Shown piece by piece: positions 47,856 through 56,006 of a stretch of DNA of 64,000 nt (position 1 is its first letter; the number at the start of each line of letters is the position of its first letter). The notes beneath the pieces are model-generated. The model was not told the origin of the DNA and did no database searches. It was given only the letters and a program-made list of their open reading frames with translations. Source of the stretch: Xenorhabdus budapestensis (GTDB lineage Bacteria > Pseudomonadota > Gammaproteobacteria > Enterobacterales > Enterobacteriaceae); contig NZ_NIBS01000004.1 in NCBI RefSeq assembly GCF_002632465.1, positions 1 to 64,000 on the forward strand. The letters run 5' to 3'. The position numbers and the translations under genes were made by a program.

Positions 47856-48884
47856 TTAATCCATAACATGGATATTGATGTGATGTTTTTTGATTAACCC
47901 ACGTAATTGATGGTATGTCAGGTTGAGTTTTTCAGCCGCTTTTTTCTGGCTGTATTGGCTTTCTGTTATTGCTTGTATAATCAGTCGCTTTTCACAGTCA
48001 TTTTGCCATTGTCTTAAATCGAGAGGTAAATCGGGAAGAAAATAGTCACTGGCTACATTATGGTTGGAGGTCTTATCTGACACCGTTTGTGCGGAAGATG
48101 AAGATATTGGTGATGTTGAAAAAGGATTGATAATAACAGTATTTAATTCATTTTGATTATCTCCATGGCGGTAGATAGAGCGCTCTATAACATTTTTCAA
48201 TTCACGAACATTGCCGGGCCAATGATAATCAAGTAACTGCTGTTTGGCTTGTTCGGTAAATCCCGGAAAGAAAGAAAGGCTTAATTCCTGACACATTTGA
48301 ATGGCAAAGTGTTGTGCCAGTAACATAATATCTTGATGTCTTTGGCGCAATGGAGGGATGTTGACAACATCAAATGCCAGCCTGTCGAGCAAGTCAGCCC
48401 TGAATTTTCCATGAGCTGCCATAGCAGGTAAATCTTCATTGGTGGCACAGATCAGCCGGACATCAACTTGTAAGGCTTGGCTGCCTCCCACGCGTTCAAA
48501 ATATCCATACTCAATGACCCTTAATAGCTTTTCTTGTACTTGCATTGGAGCAGTAGCAAGTTCGTCAAGAAACAGTGTTCCGCCATCGGCCCGTTCAAAA
48601 CGCCCCAGATGCTTCGAACGGGCACCGGTAAAAGCACCAGCTTCATGACCAAAAAGCTCTGAATCCAGTAAATTTTCGTTGAGGGCGGCACAGTTCAGTG
48701 AAATAAAAGGGCCTTGCCACCTGGGAGAAAGATAGTGCAAACGGCGGGCAATTAGCTCTTTACCTGTTCCTCGTTCTCCCAAAACCAAAACAGGTTTATT
48801 TAATTTTGCCAATTCAGAGACTTGTTCCAAAATCTCAATAAAATTGTTTGCTTCCCCTAATAGGTTATCAGTGAACTGATTCAT
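47856..48884 (-). CDS. pspF: Phage shock operon activator PspF
   Basis: A sigma-54 enhancer-binding protein of 342 residues that activates pspA transcription and is held inactive by PspA. It lacks an N-terminal receiver domain, as usual for PspF. Visible are Walker A GERGTGKE, the sigma-54 contact loop GAFTGA, Walker B GGTLFLDELA and a C-terminal helix-turn-helix (YSQKKAAEKLNLTYHQLRGLIKK). It is divergent from pspA. Confidence 0.96.
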   Translation of the reverse strand: MNQFTDNLLGEANNFIEILEQVSELAKLNKPVLVLGERGTGKELIARRLHYLSPRWQGPFISLNCAALNENLLDSELFGHEAGAFTGARSKHLGRFERADGGTLFLDELATAPMQVQEKLLRVIEYGYFERVGGSQALQVDVRLICATNEDLPAMAAHGKFRADLLDRLAFDVVNIPPLRQRHQDIMLLAQHFAIQMCQELSLSFFPGFTEQAKQQLLDYHWPGNVRELKNVIERSIYRHGDNQNELNTVIINPFSTSPISSSSAQTVSDKTSNHNVASDYFLPDLPLDLRQWQNDCEKRLIIQAITESQYSQKKAAEKLNLTYHQLRGLIKKHHINIHVMD

Positions 48885-49011
48885 AATTTTTCCACTAATA
48901 GATGGTGTTTTTAGCCAATTACTGGTTGATTTGACTACATTAAAACATTGTAAGAAAAAATCAAATGAAAATTAAACGATATATTTCAATATGATAATTG
49001 AGATATAAAAG

Positions 49012-49028
49012 TTGGCACGTATCTTGTA
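49012..49028 (+). promoter_or_regulatory. Sigma-54 promoter of pspABC
   Basis: TTGGCACG-TATC-TTGTA fits the -24/-12 consensus (TGGCACG-N4-TTGCA), with GG at 49014-49015 and a GT in place of GC at -12. It lies about 85 bases ahead of the pspA start, and PspF would act from upstream. Confidence 0.8.
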
Positions 49029-49112
49029 TTTAACTGAATGCCTTACTCTGTATCTTACTTAACAGTACACAGGCATAACATACATATATTCTAATGAAAG
49101 AGGTTTATGACT

Positions 49113-49784
49113 ATGGGTATTTTTTCTCGTTTTGCTGATATCGTTAACGCTAATATCTCTTCTTTGCTGGATAAAGCAGAAGATCCACAAAAAATGATCC
49201 GCTTGATGATTCAGGAGATGGAAGATACGCTGGTGGAGATACGTTCAACATCTGCCCGTACATTGGCTGAGAAAAAGCAGCTTCTGCGCCGTATCAGCAC
49301 CGGAGAAAGTCAAATTGAAGGTTGGCAGGAAAAAGCCGTATTGGCATTGAGTAAAGATAAAGAAGACCTGGCTCGTGCCGCCTTGATTGAAAAACAAAAA
49401 GTCAGCCAATTGGTTGAAACGCTGAAAAACGAACTGTCTATTCTGGATGAAACGTTTGACCGTATCAAAGGAGAAATTGCTGAACTGGAAAACAAATTGA
49501 CAGAAGCGAGGGCAAGACAACAATCTTTGACTTTGCGTCATCAGGCGGCGGCTTCTTCCCGTGAAGTACGTCGTCAGTTAGACAGCGGTAAAATTGATGA
49601 AGCCATGGCACGTTTCGAGCAGTTTGAGCGCAGAATTGACCACATGGAAGCAGAAGCGGAAGCTGTTGGTCTGGGGAAAAAACAATCACTGGAACAGCAG
49701 TTTGCAGAATTGAAAGCGGATGATGAAATTAGTGCACAGCTTGCTGCACTCAAGGCTAAAATGAGTGCGAAAGATTCACTGTGA
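49113..49784 (+). CDS. pspA: Phage shock protein A
   Basis: A peripheral inner-membrane protein of 223 residues that binds PspF to keep the regulon off and, under membrane stress, forms oligomers that stabilise the membrane. It is an ESCRT-III-related coiled-coil protein starting [26 protein letters not shown] with an amphipathic first helix. The ATG at 49113 is chosen because AAAGAGG sits nine bases upstream; an ATG six bases earlier is too close to that site. Confidence 0.97.
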   Translation: MGIFSRFADIVNANISSLLDKAEDPQKMIRLMIQEMEDTLVEIRSTSARTLAEKKQLLRRISTGESQIEGWQEKAVLALSKDKEDLARAALIEKQKVSQLVETLKNELSILDETFDRIKGEIAELENKLTEARARQQSLTLRHQAAASSREVRRQLDSGKIDEAMARFEQFERRIDHMEAEAEAVGLGKKQSLEQQFAELKADDEISAQLAALKAKMSAKDSL

Positions 49785-49828
49785 TAGCAAATGTTATTTG
49801 CACTTCCATTTACAACTAAGGAAAGGTA

Positions 49829-50050
49829 ATGGCCAATATATTTCTGGGGATCCCACTGATCCTGTTTGTACTCTTTGTGTTACCCATCTGGTTATGGCTG
49901 CATTACAGCCACCAGAATCGCGGTAAATTAGAGAACAATGAAATTCAACGTTTGGAGCAGCTGGCAGAAAATGCCCGGCGTATGCAGGAGCGAATCAAAA
50001 CGCTGGAAGATATTCTTGATGCAGAACATCCAAACTGGAGACAGTCATAA
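49829..50050 (+). CDS. pspB: Phage shock protein B
   Basis: A small inner-membrane protein of 73 residues with one N-terminal helix (IFLGIPLILFVLFVLPIWLWLHY) and a coiled-coil tail. With PspC it senses membrane damage and frees PspF from PspA. AAGGAAAGG precedes the ATG, and the stop overlaps pspC by one base (TAATG). Confidence 0.96.
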   Translation: MANIFLGIPLILFVLFVLPIWLWLHYSHQNRGKLENNEIQRLEQLAENARRMQERIKTLEDILDAEHPNWRQS

Positions 50051-50409
50051 TGTCTAACTCTTACCGTGGAAAACTTTACCGTTTGCCAGAACAGGGAGTG
50101 ATTAAAGGCGTGTGTGCCGGGTTAGCGCACTATTTTGGTGTCCCAGTTGCGCTCATCCGTACCATGACAATATTGTCACTATTCTTTGGATTATTTGGCA
50201 TAACAGTATTGGCCTACATTATCCTGACCTTTGTGTTAGATCCCGCACCTACGGGATATCAGGCAGAGGAAAACCGGGCACCATCAACCCGAAAAATGTT
50301 GGATGAAGTTGACTACCAATTGCGGGCAGGGGAAGAACGTCTGCGCCAAATGGAACGTTATGTTACTTCTGATACCTATAATGTGCGCAGCCGCTTTCGC
50401 CAGCTTTAA
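50050..50409 (+). CDS. pspC: Phage shock protein C
   Basis: A 119-residue inner-membrane regulator with a PspC domain: KLYRLPEQGVIKGVCAGLAHYFGVP then a hydrophobic helix (IRTMTILSLFFGLFGITVLAYIILTFVL). It senses stress with PspB. It is translationally coupled to pspB and is the last gene of pspABC in this window, with no pspD seen. Confidence 0.96.
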   Translation: MSNSYRGKLYRLPEQGVIKGVCAGLAHYFGVPVALIRTMTILSLFFGLFGITVLAYIILTFVLDPAPTGYQAEENRAPSTRKMLDEVDYQLRAGEERLRQMERYVTSDTYNVRSRFRQL

Positions 50410-50498
50410 GCGATGCCGGATAGATTTTCAGTGAGGCAACTTGAATTATTGGCAGAGATCTAAAGGTTGCTCCGGCTGCAATCCCTCGCCCATTATCT

Positions 50499-50520
50499 CT
50501 CACCCATTGGGTTGGGTGAG
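50499..50520. repeat. Intergenic hairpin after pspC
   Basis: CTCACCCA (50499-50506) pairs with TGGGTGAG (50513-50520) around TTGGGT, followed by GGA rather than T residues. It may be a terminator or a copy of a small dispersed repeat. The rest of 50410-50648 holds no gene. Confidence 0.4.
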
Positions 50521-50648
50521 GGAATTCACCTATTCGGAAAATCAAAGCCATAATAAACAAGTCATGATAAAAATGGACGACATTGGAGATGTCTTTATTG
50601 AAATATGGCAGGCATAAACAATGTTATAGTGTCTAATTCAGGAGAAAC

Positions 50649-52046
50649 ATGAAACGATTGCAAAATGAACTGACGGCACTTGTTAATCGTGGAATCGATC
50701 GCCATTTACGGCTGGCAGTAACAGGATTAAGCCGTAGTGGGAAAACAGCATTTATTACTTCTTTGGTCAATCAGCTTCTGCATGTTCACAATGGTGTCAG
50801 GTTACCGCTGTTTTCAACTGTACGTGATGGGCGTTTATTAGGTGTGAAACGAGTACCCCAGCGGGATTTTGGTGTTCCCCGTTTTACCTATGATGAAAAC
50901 ATTGCCGCGTTGCATAACATACCGCCTTATTGGCCAATTCCGACCCGGGGAGTAAGTGAAATCCGTCTTGCTCTGCGTTATCGTTCAAAAGATTCTTTAT
51001 TTCGTTATCTCAAAGAAACCTCCACCCTTTATCTGGAAATTGTCGATTATCCGGGAGAGTGGTTATTGGATTTACCCATGCTGGAACAGAGTTATCTGGC
51101 ATGGTCATGGCAGATGAACGGATTATTGAAAGGTGAAAGGTTAAGCTGGGCCGAACCGTGGTTGGCATTATGTAAACAGTGTGACCCACTAGCACCTGCC
51201 GATGAAAATCTGTTGGCCAGAATTGCGCAGGCTTATACGGATTATTTACATCAGTGTAAAACAGAGGGGCTACATTTCATTCAGCCGGGGCGTTTTATCT
51301 TACCGGGAGATTTGACGGGAGCACCTGCACTGCAATTTTTTCCCTGGCCGGATATTGATCGAATCGGAGAGCCTCAACTACTTAAAGCGGATAAAAATAC
51401 CAATATTGGTATGCTGCGTGAACGGTTTACGTACTACTGCAATCACATCGTAAAGGATTTTTATAAAGAACACTTCCTTCGTTTTGATAGGCAAATTGTT
51501 CTGGTTGATTGTTTGCAGCCATTAAACAGTGGCCCACACGCCTTTAACGATATGCGTCTGGCGCTGACACAACTAATGCAGAGTTTTCATTATGGCAAAC
51601 GGACGCTATTTCGCCGTTTATTTTCGCCTTGCATTGACAAGTTAATGTTTGCAGCCAGCAAAGCGGATCATGTCACAGCGGATCAACATGCCAATCTTGT
51701 TTCCCTTCTCCAGCAACTTGTACATGAAGCATGGCAGAATGCTGCATTTGAAGGGATCAGTATGGATTGTGTTGGTCTTGCGTCAGTTCAGGCAACTGAA
51801 AGTGGTATTGTGGTGCATGAGGGAGAAAAGATCCCGGCTATCAAGGGAAACCGTTTGTCAGATGATAAGTTATTGACATTTTTTCCGGGGGAAGTGCCAC
51901 AACGTTTGCCTGACAATGCTTTTTGGCAAAAGCAGGGTTTCAGTTTTGAGTCATTTCGGCCAAGACAAGTTAATATTGATGAGCCGTTACCTCATATCCG
52001 CATGGACAGTGCGATGGAGTTTTTATTAGGAGACAAACTGACATGA
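50649..52046 (+). CDS. ycjX: YcjX, P-loop GTPase-like protein of the Psp regulon
   Basis: A 465-residue DUF463 protein with a P-loop GLSRSGKT at residues 26-33 and a conserved [13 protein letters not shown] segment. Relatives are induced with the phage-shock response and lie in the psp neighbourhood; the biochemical role is not established. GGAG lies upstream of the ATG. The stop overlaps the ycjF start by four bases (ATGA). Confidence 0.93.
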   Translation: MKRLQNELTALVNRGIDRHLRLAVTGLSRSGKTAFITSLVNQLLHVHNGVRLPLFSTVRDGRLLGVKRVPQRDFGVPRFTYDENIAALHNIPPYWPIPTRGVSEIRLALRYRSKDSLFRYLKETSTLYLEIVDYPGEWLLDLPMLEQSYLAWSWQMNGLLKGERLSWAEPWLALCKQCDPLAPADENLLARIAQAYTDYLHQCKTEGLHFIQPGRFILPGDLTGAPALQFFPWPDIDRIGEPQLLKADKNTNIGMLRERFTYYCNHIVKDFYKEHFLRFDRQIVLVDCLQPLNSGPHAFNDMRLALTQLMQSFHYGKRTLFRRLFSPCIDKLMFAASKADHVTADQHANLVSLLQQLVHEAWQNAAFEGISMDCVGLASVQATESGIVVHEGEKIPAIKGNRLSDDKLLTFFPGEVPQRLPDNAFWQKQGFSFESFRPRQVNIDEPLPHIRMDSAMEFLLGDKLT

Positions 52047-53146
52047 CGGATTCCTTGAAGACGGAGCCAAAGGGATCTGGTTCCTTAAAACCAAGAGTCG
52101 ATTTTGATAATCTTTTATCAACATCATCAGAACCTTCTCTGAAATCCCAAAAAGAATTCAATGAACAGGAGAACGAATTCTATCCGGCTATGCCTGAATT
52201 GAATGCTGAGGAGCAGGAAAGTGAATTTGAAGGAGCTGTTAATGCAGCATTGAAGCCTAAGCGCAGCTTGTGGAGAAAAGTTTTTTCTGGCGCAGTGCTA
52301 TTATTGGGAGTCAGTGTTATTGCCCAGTTTATTCAGTGGATATACCAGTCATGGCAACAACAGAATTGGATTGCGTTGGGCGTAGCAGCCGCAGGCAGTT
52401 TGATTATCTTTGCGGGAATAGGTGGTGTAATCAGCGAATGGCGTCGTCTTTATCGTTTACGTCAGCGGACAGAAGAGCGCGATATCGCCAAAACATTATT
52501 ACAAAGTCATGGCATTAGCAAAGGACGCCAATTTTGTGAAAAATTGGCAGAACAAGCAGGTATAGGGCAACAACATCCGGCTTTGCAACGTTGGCAGACT
52601 GCTGTGCATGAAACTCACAATGACCGTGAGATAGTTATGTTATACAGCAAGCTGGTTCAACCTGTTCTGGATGAGCAGGCCAAAAAAGAGATCCGTCGTT
52701 CGGCGGCAGAATCTGCACTGATGATCGCTGTCAGTCCACTTGCTGTGGTGGATATGGCCTTCATTGCATGGCGAAATATTCGTCTTATTAACCGGATTGC
52801 GGCAATATATGGAATTGAATTGGGGTATTTCAGTCGTATTCGTTTGTTTCGGCTGGTATTGCTGAATATTGCCTTTGCGGGTGCGTCAGATTTGGTCAGA
52901 GAAGTGGGAATGGATTGGTTATCGCAGGATATTGCTGCCCGGCTTTCAGCCCGTGCTGCGCAGGGTATTGGAGCAGGGTTGCTTACGGCTCGTTTGGGAA
53001 TTAAGGCAATGGAGCTATGTCGTCCTTTACCCTGGATTGATGACAATAAACCCAAATTGGGGGATTTCCGTTATCAGCTGATTAACCAGCTTAAAAATAC
53101 GTTGGCGACTAAGTCCAAAAGTGAAACCAAAAAAACGGGATTGTAA
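52043..53146 (+). CDS. ycjF: YcjF inner-membrane protein (DUF697)
   Basis: A 367-residue membrane protein. A charged N-terminal region of about 70 residues is followed by two hydrophobic segments ([18 protein letters not shown] and [21 protein letters not shown]) and a DUF697 C-terminal half with further hydrophobic stretches. It accompanies ycjX in the phage-shock region and its function is unknown. Confidence 0.92.
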   Translation: MTDSLKTEPKGSGSLKPRVDFDNLLSTSSEPSLKSQKEFNEQENEFYPAMPELNAEEQESEFEGAVNAALKPKRSLWRKVFSGAVLLLGVSVIAQFIQWIYQSWQQQNWIALGVAAAGSLIIFAGIGGVISEWRRLYRLRQRTEERDIAKTLLQSHGISKGRQFCEKLAEQAGIGQQHPALQRWQTAVHETHNDREIVMLYSKLVQPVLDEQAKKEIRRSAAESALMIAVSPLAVVDMAFIAWRNIRLINRIAAIYGIELGYFSRIRLFRLVLLNIAFAGASDLVREVGMDWLSQDIAARLSARAAQGIGAGLLTARLGIKAMELCRPLPWIDDNKPKLGDFRYQLINQLKNTLATKSKSETKKTGL

Positions 53147-53178
53147 CCAACTAGAAATCGTAACCAAATAGAAGCGAC

Positions 53179-53225
53179 TGTCATTTAAATTTGACACTTT
53201 GCTTTATTGTCAACTTTAGCTGACA
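53179..53225 (+). promoter_or_regulatory. Two tandem TyrR-box-like operators
   Basis: Two 18-bp palindromes of the form TGTCA-N8-TGACA occur at 53179-53196 and 53208-53225, starts 29 bases apart and 77 bases before tyrR. They fit the TyrR box TGTAAA-N6-TTTACA at the critical TGT and ACA ends. Since tyrR is known to regulate itself in E. coli, autoregulation is likely. Confidence 0.7.
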
Positions 53226-53301
53226 AGGGGCTTCATCTATTGCACAGTAACGAGTAATATTTCAGGTGGCTATGAACATTGTGTAAATAAGGTCGGAATA
53301 A

Positions 53302-54885
53302 ATGCGATTGGAAGTTACTTGTCAGGATCGAATTGGGCTGACTCGCGAGTTACTTGATTTATTGGTTTTAAGAAATATTGACCTGAAAGGAATTGAGATC
53401 TCTCCTGAGCGTCGTATTTACCTTAGTTTTACTCAAATTGATTTCAATACCTTTCGCCTGCTGATGGCAGAAATCCGCCGTATTAATGGTGTGATAGATG
53501 TCAGGACAGTGGCTTTTATGCCATCAGAAAAAGAGCACAGAGCTATGTGGACATTACTGGAGTCTGTGCCTGAGCCTATCTTGTCCATTGACATAAAAGG
53601 AAATATTGATTTGGCTAACCTGGCATCCCAGACATTGTTTGGCATTAGTAAAGGAAAAATCAGCCAAAAAAATATCAGCCAGCTTATCAGTAATTACAAT
53701 TTCCTTCGTTGGTTGGAAAGTGATCATCATCAGCCTCATTCGACAACGTTAACTATCAAAGGAAAATCTTATTTGATGGATATTACTCCCATGCAACTGA
53801 CTGATGAAAATCAGAAGGTTAAATGTGTGGGAGCGGTGATTATGCTACGTGCATCCGTTTATGCGGAACCTGTGCAGAAAAAATTGACAGTGAATGACGA
53901 TCAGGCCTTTAAGGATATTGTTGCTGTCAGTCCGAAGATGGTTCATATCGTTGAACAGGCCCATAAAATTGCTATGTTGGATCTGCCTTTGTTGCTTATT
54001 GGTGATACAGGAACAGGGAAAGATGAATTTGCCAAAGCGTGTCATCTGAGAAGTGCAAGAGGAAAACAACCTTTTCTTGGACTAAATTGTGCATCTATGC
54101 CGGATGACGTAGTAGAAAGTGAACTGTTTGGTTATGCGGCAGGTGCGTATCCGAATGCACTGGAAGGTAAAAAAGGCTTTTTTGAGCAGGCAAATGGAGG
54201 CACGGTTCTATTAGATGAAATTGGTGAAATGTCACCACAGATGCAGATCAAATTACTCCGTTTCCTCAATGATGGAACATTTCGTCGTGTTGGAGAGGAT
54301 AACGAAGTTAAAGTGAATGTCAGGATCATCTGCGCCACTCAGAAGAATTTGGTTGAGTTGGTGCAAAAAGGGGAATTCAGGGAAGATCTCTACTATCGGC
54401 TCAATGTATTAACAATCACTTTGCCACCTTTACGGGAGCGTCAGGCTGATATCATTCCATTGACGAATTATTTTGCAACCCGGTTTGCCAGAGAGCAAGA
54501 TGTAGAAAAACCCAAATTCTCACCTGATCTGGAACAATTCTTGTGTAGCTATTATTGGCCCGGAAATGTGAGGCAGTTGCGTAATGCCATCTATCGGGCA
54601 TTAACGCAGCTTGAAGGTAACCAATTAAGCCCACAAGATATTCAGTTACCGGAATTAGAAACAGAAACCGCCTTTATCAATGAAGACATTCTGGTTGGCT
54701 CTTTAGATGAAATCAGTAAGCGTTTTGAACGTTCTGTCTTGACCCGTCTTTATCGCCATTATCCCAGTACCCGCAAGTTGGCAAAACGGCTTGGTGTTTC
54801 TCATACCGCTATTGCCAATAAACTGCGTGAATATGGATTGAGTGGAAAAAAACAGACAGTTGAATTGGATTCGAGTGATGAATAA
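53302..54885 (+). CDS. tyrR: Transcriptional regulator TyrR
   Basis: Regulates genes for aromatic amino-acid synthesis and transport in response to Tyr, Phe and Trp. The 527 residues (513 in E. coli) start with an ACT domain (MRLEVTCQDRIGLTRELLDLL), then a PAS domain (about 78-190), an AAA+ core (GDTGTGKDEFAKA Walker A; GGTVLLDEIGEMS Walker B) and a C-terminal helix-turn-helix (TRKLAKRLGVSHTAIANKL). The sigma-54 contact loop GAFTGA is replaced by GAYPNA, as expected because TyrR acts on sigma-70 promoters. Confidence 0.96.
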   Translation: MRLEVTCQDRIGLTRELLDLLVLRNIDLKGIEISPERRIYLSFTQIDFNTFRLLMAEIRRINGVIDVRTVAFMPSEKEHRAMWTLLESVPEPILSIDIKGNIDLANLASQTLFGISKGKISQKNISQLISNYNFLRWLESDHHQPHSTTLTIKGKSYLMDITPMQLTDENQKVKCVGAVIMLRASVYAEPVQKKLTVNDDQAFKDIVAVSPKMVHIVEQAHKIAMLDLPLLLIGDTGTGKDEFAKACHLRSARGKQPFLGLNCASMPDDVVESELFGYAAGAYPNALEGKKGFFEQANGGTVLLDEIGEMSPQMQIKLLRFLNDGTFRRVGEDNEVKVNVRIICATQKNLVELVQKGEFREDLYYRLNVLTITLPPLRERQADIIPLTNYFATRFAREQDVEKPKFSPDLEQFLCSYYWPGNVRQLRNAIYRALTQLEGNQLSPQDIQLPELETETAFINEDILVGSLDEISKRFERSVLTRLYRHYPSTRKLAKRLGVSHTAIANKLREYGLSGKKQTVELDSSDE

Positions 54886-54886
54886 T

Positions 54887-54912
54887 GCCTGTTTGTGCAA
54901 ACTACAGGCTTT
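54887..54912 (+). terminator. tyrR terminator hairpin
   Basis: GCCTGT (54887-54892) pairs with ACAGGC (54904-54909) with inner TTTG/CAAA pairing, followed by TTT. It starts just after the tyrR stop. Confidence 0.6.
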
Positions 54913-54987
54913 CTCCGAGGGATAACGTTTTTCAGGAGATAATTTTCGGCTGCTCTTCCTTGCTCAGATCTCCTGAAGGCAGATAGG

Positions 54988-55956
54988 TCAGGAGATTTGA
55001 TAAAGGAATGGGAGATGCGATGTGGGAATTTGACAGGCTTGGATGATAGCGGGCTTTATCATCGCAGCTAATTTTGAAATAGAGGGCGGGCGGTCTGACA
55101 CTTTTATTGCCAACATACAATCAATTACATGCAGAAATGATAAGGAATAACCTGTAGGGCACCGTTTGGTTAAAGGTTGATAATGATCTTCAATACTGCG
55201 CACAATGCTGACGGGTGGTGGTTTCCCGACAATCAAAGTATGTAATACAGCCCCTAAGGCATAGATATCAGTCCAGGGGCCTTGCTGTCCTTCTTCATTG
55301 GCAGTGTATTGTTCACAAGGCGTGAAACCAGACCTGACAGTGATTTCTTCATCATCAGATAAATGTTCTGTTGTTTTTCGGGCCGATCCCAAATCAAGCA
55401 GTATTGGTAACTGATTGTTCTGAATTAAAATATTATCGAGAGAAATATCGCAGTGCAGATAGCCTGCCTGATGAAGCGTATTGAGGGCATCAAATAAGGA
55501 AAACAAAATACGACACAGCCAGTTTTGTGTAATGATCTTTGGGTGTTTTAACTGCAACAGTTTTAGTGTTATGCCTCTGTAAAACGGAGTGGCAATATAA
55601 GCCGTGCTATTTTGTTGCCAAAAACGCAAGAAACGGGGCAGGCATGGATGATTAAAGTAAGACATTATATGGGCTTCACGCATAAAACTATGAAGACCGA
55701 TTTTGAATCTCTTTTGCAGACTTGAACAACGCAGGTTTAATTTCAAATCATTGCGACGGATCACAACTGCCGATGGCAGATATTCTTTAATGGCAACAGC
55801 ACATTTTTTACGGTGATCCCAAGCCTTATATACGATGCCAAATCCACCTTTACCTATAATCTTCTCAATTTCAAACTCATTGAAGCAGTACCCAATAGGT
55901 AATGCCTGCAATAATGGGTGCCTGTTATTAAAATAGTTATAGTAGGAATTCTGCAT
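54988..55956 (-). CDS. Short Ser/Thr protein kinase of the type VI cluster
   Basis: A Hanks-type kinase of 322 residues. The start at 55956 (MQNSYYNYF) has GAGG nine bases upstream; a GTG 33 bases earlier also opens the frame. The glycine loop is GKGGFGIV (35-42), the ATP-binding lysine is Lys57, the catalytic loop is HCDISLDN with Asp170 (HRD-type, second residue Cys), and the metal motif is DLG at Asp188. No membrane helix or periplasmic domain follows, unlike PpkA of Pseudomonas. In T6SS loci a PpkA-type kinase phosphorylates an FHA protein to switch secretion on, and an FHA gene lies in the same cluster. Confidence 0.85.
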   Translation of the reverse strand: MQNSYYNYFNNRHPLLQALPIGYCFNEFEIEKIIGKGGFGIVYKAWDHRKKCAVAIKEYLPSAVVIRRNDLKLNLRCSSLQKRFKIGLHSFMREAHIMSYFNHPCLPRFLRFWQQNSTAYIATPFYRGITLKLLQLKHPKIITQNWLCRILFSLFDALNTLHQAGYLHCDISLDNILIQNNQLPILLDLGSARKTTEHLSDDEEITVRSGFTPCEQYTANEEGQQGPWTDIYALGAVLHTLIVGKPPPVSIVRSIEDHYQPLTKRCPTGYSLSFLHVIDCMLAIKVSDRPPSISKLAAMIKPAIIQACQIPTSHLPFLYQIS

Positions 55957-56006
55957 CGGAGATGGCCTCTTGAACCTATGGGTATACACAAGATGTTATG
56001 CAGGAT

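Noticed and set aside
53302-54885. TyrR as a sigma-54 activator
   Set aside because: The GAFTGA contact loop is replaced by GAYPNA, and ACT/PAS/HTH order is that of TyrR, which acts on sigma-70 promoters.
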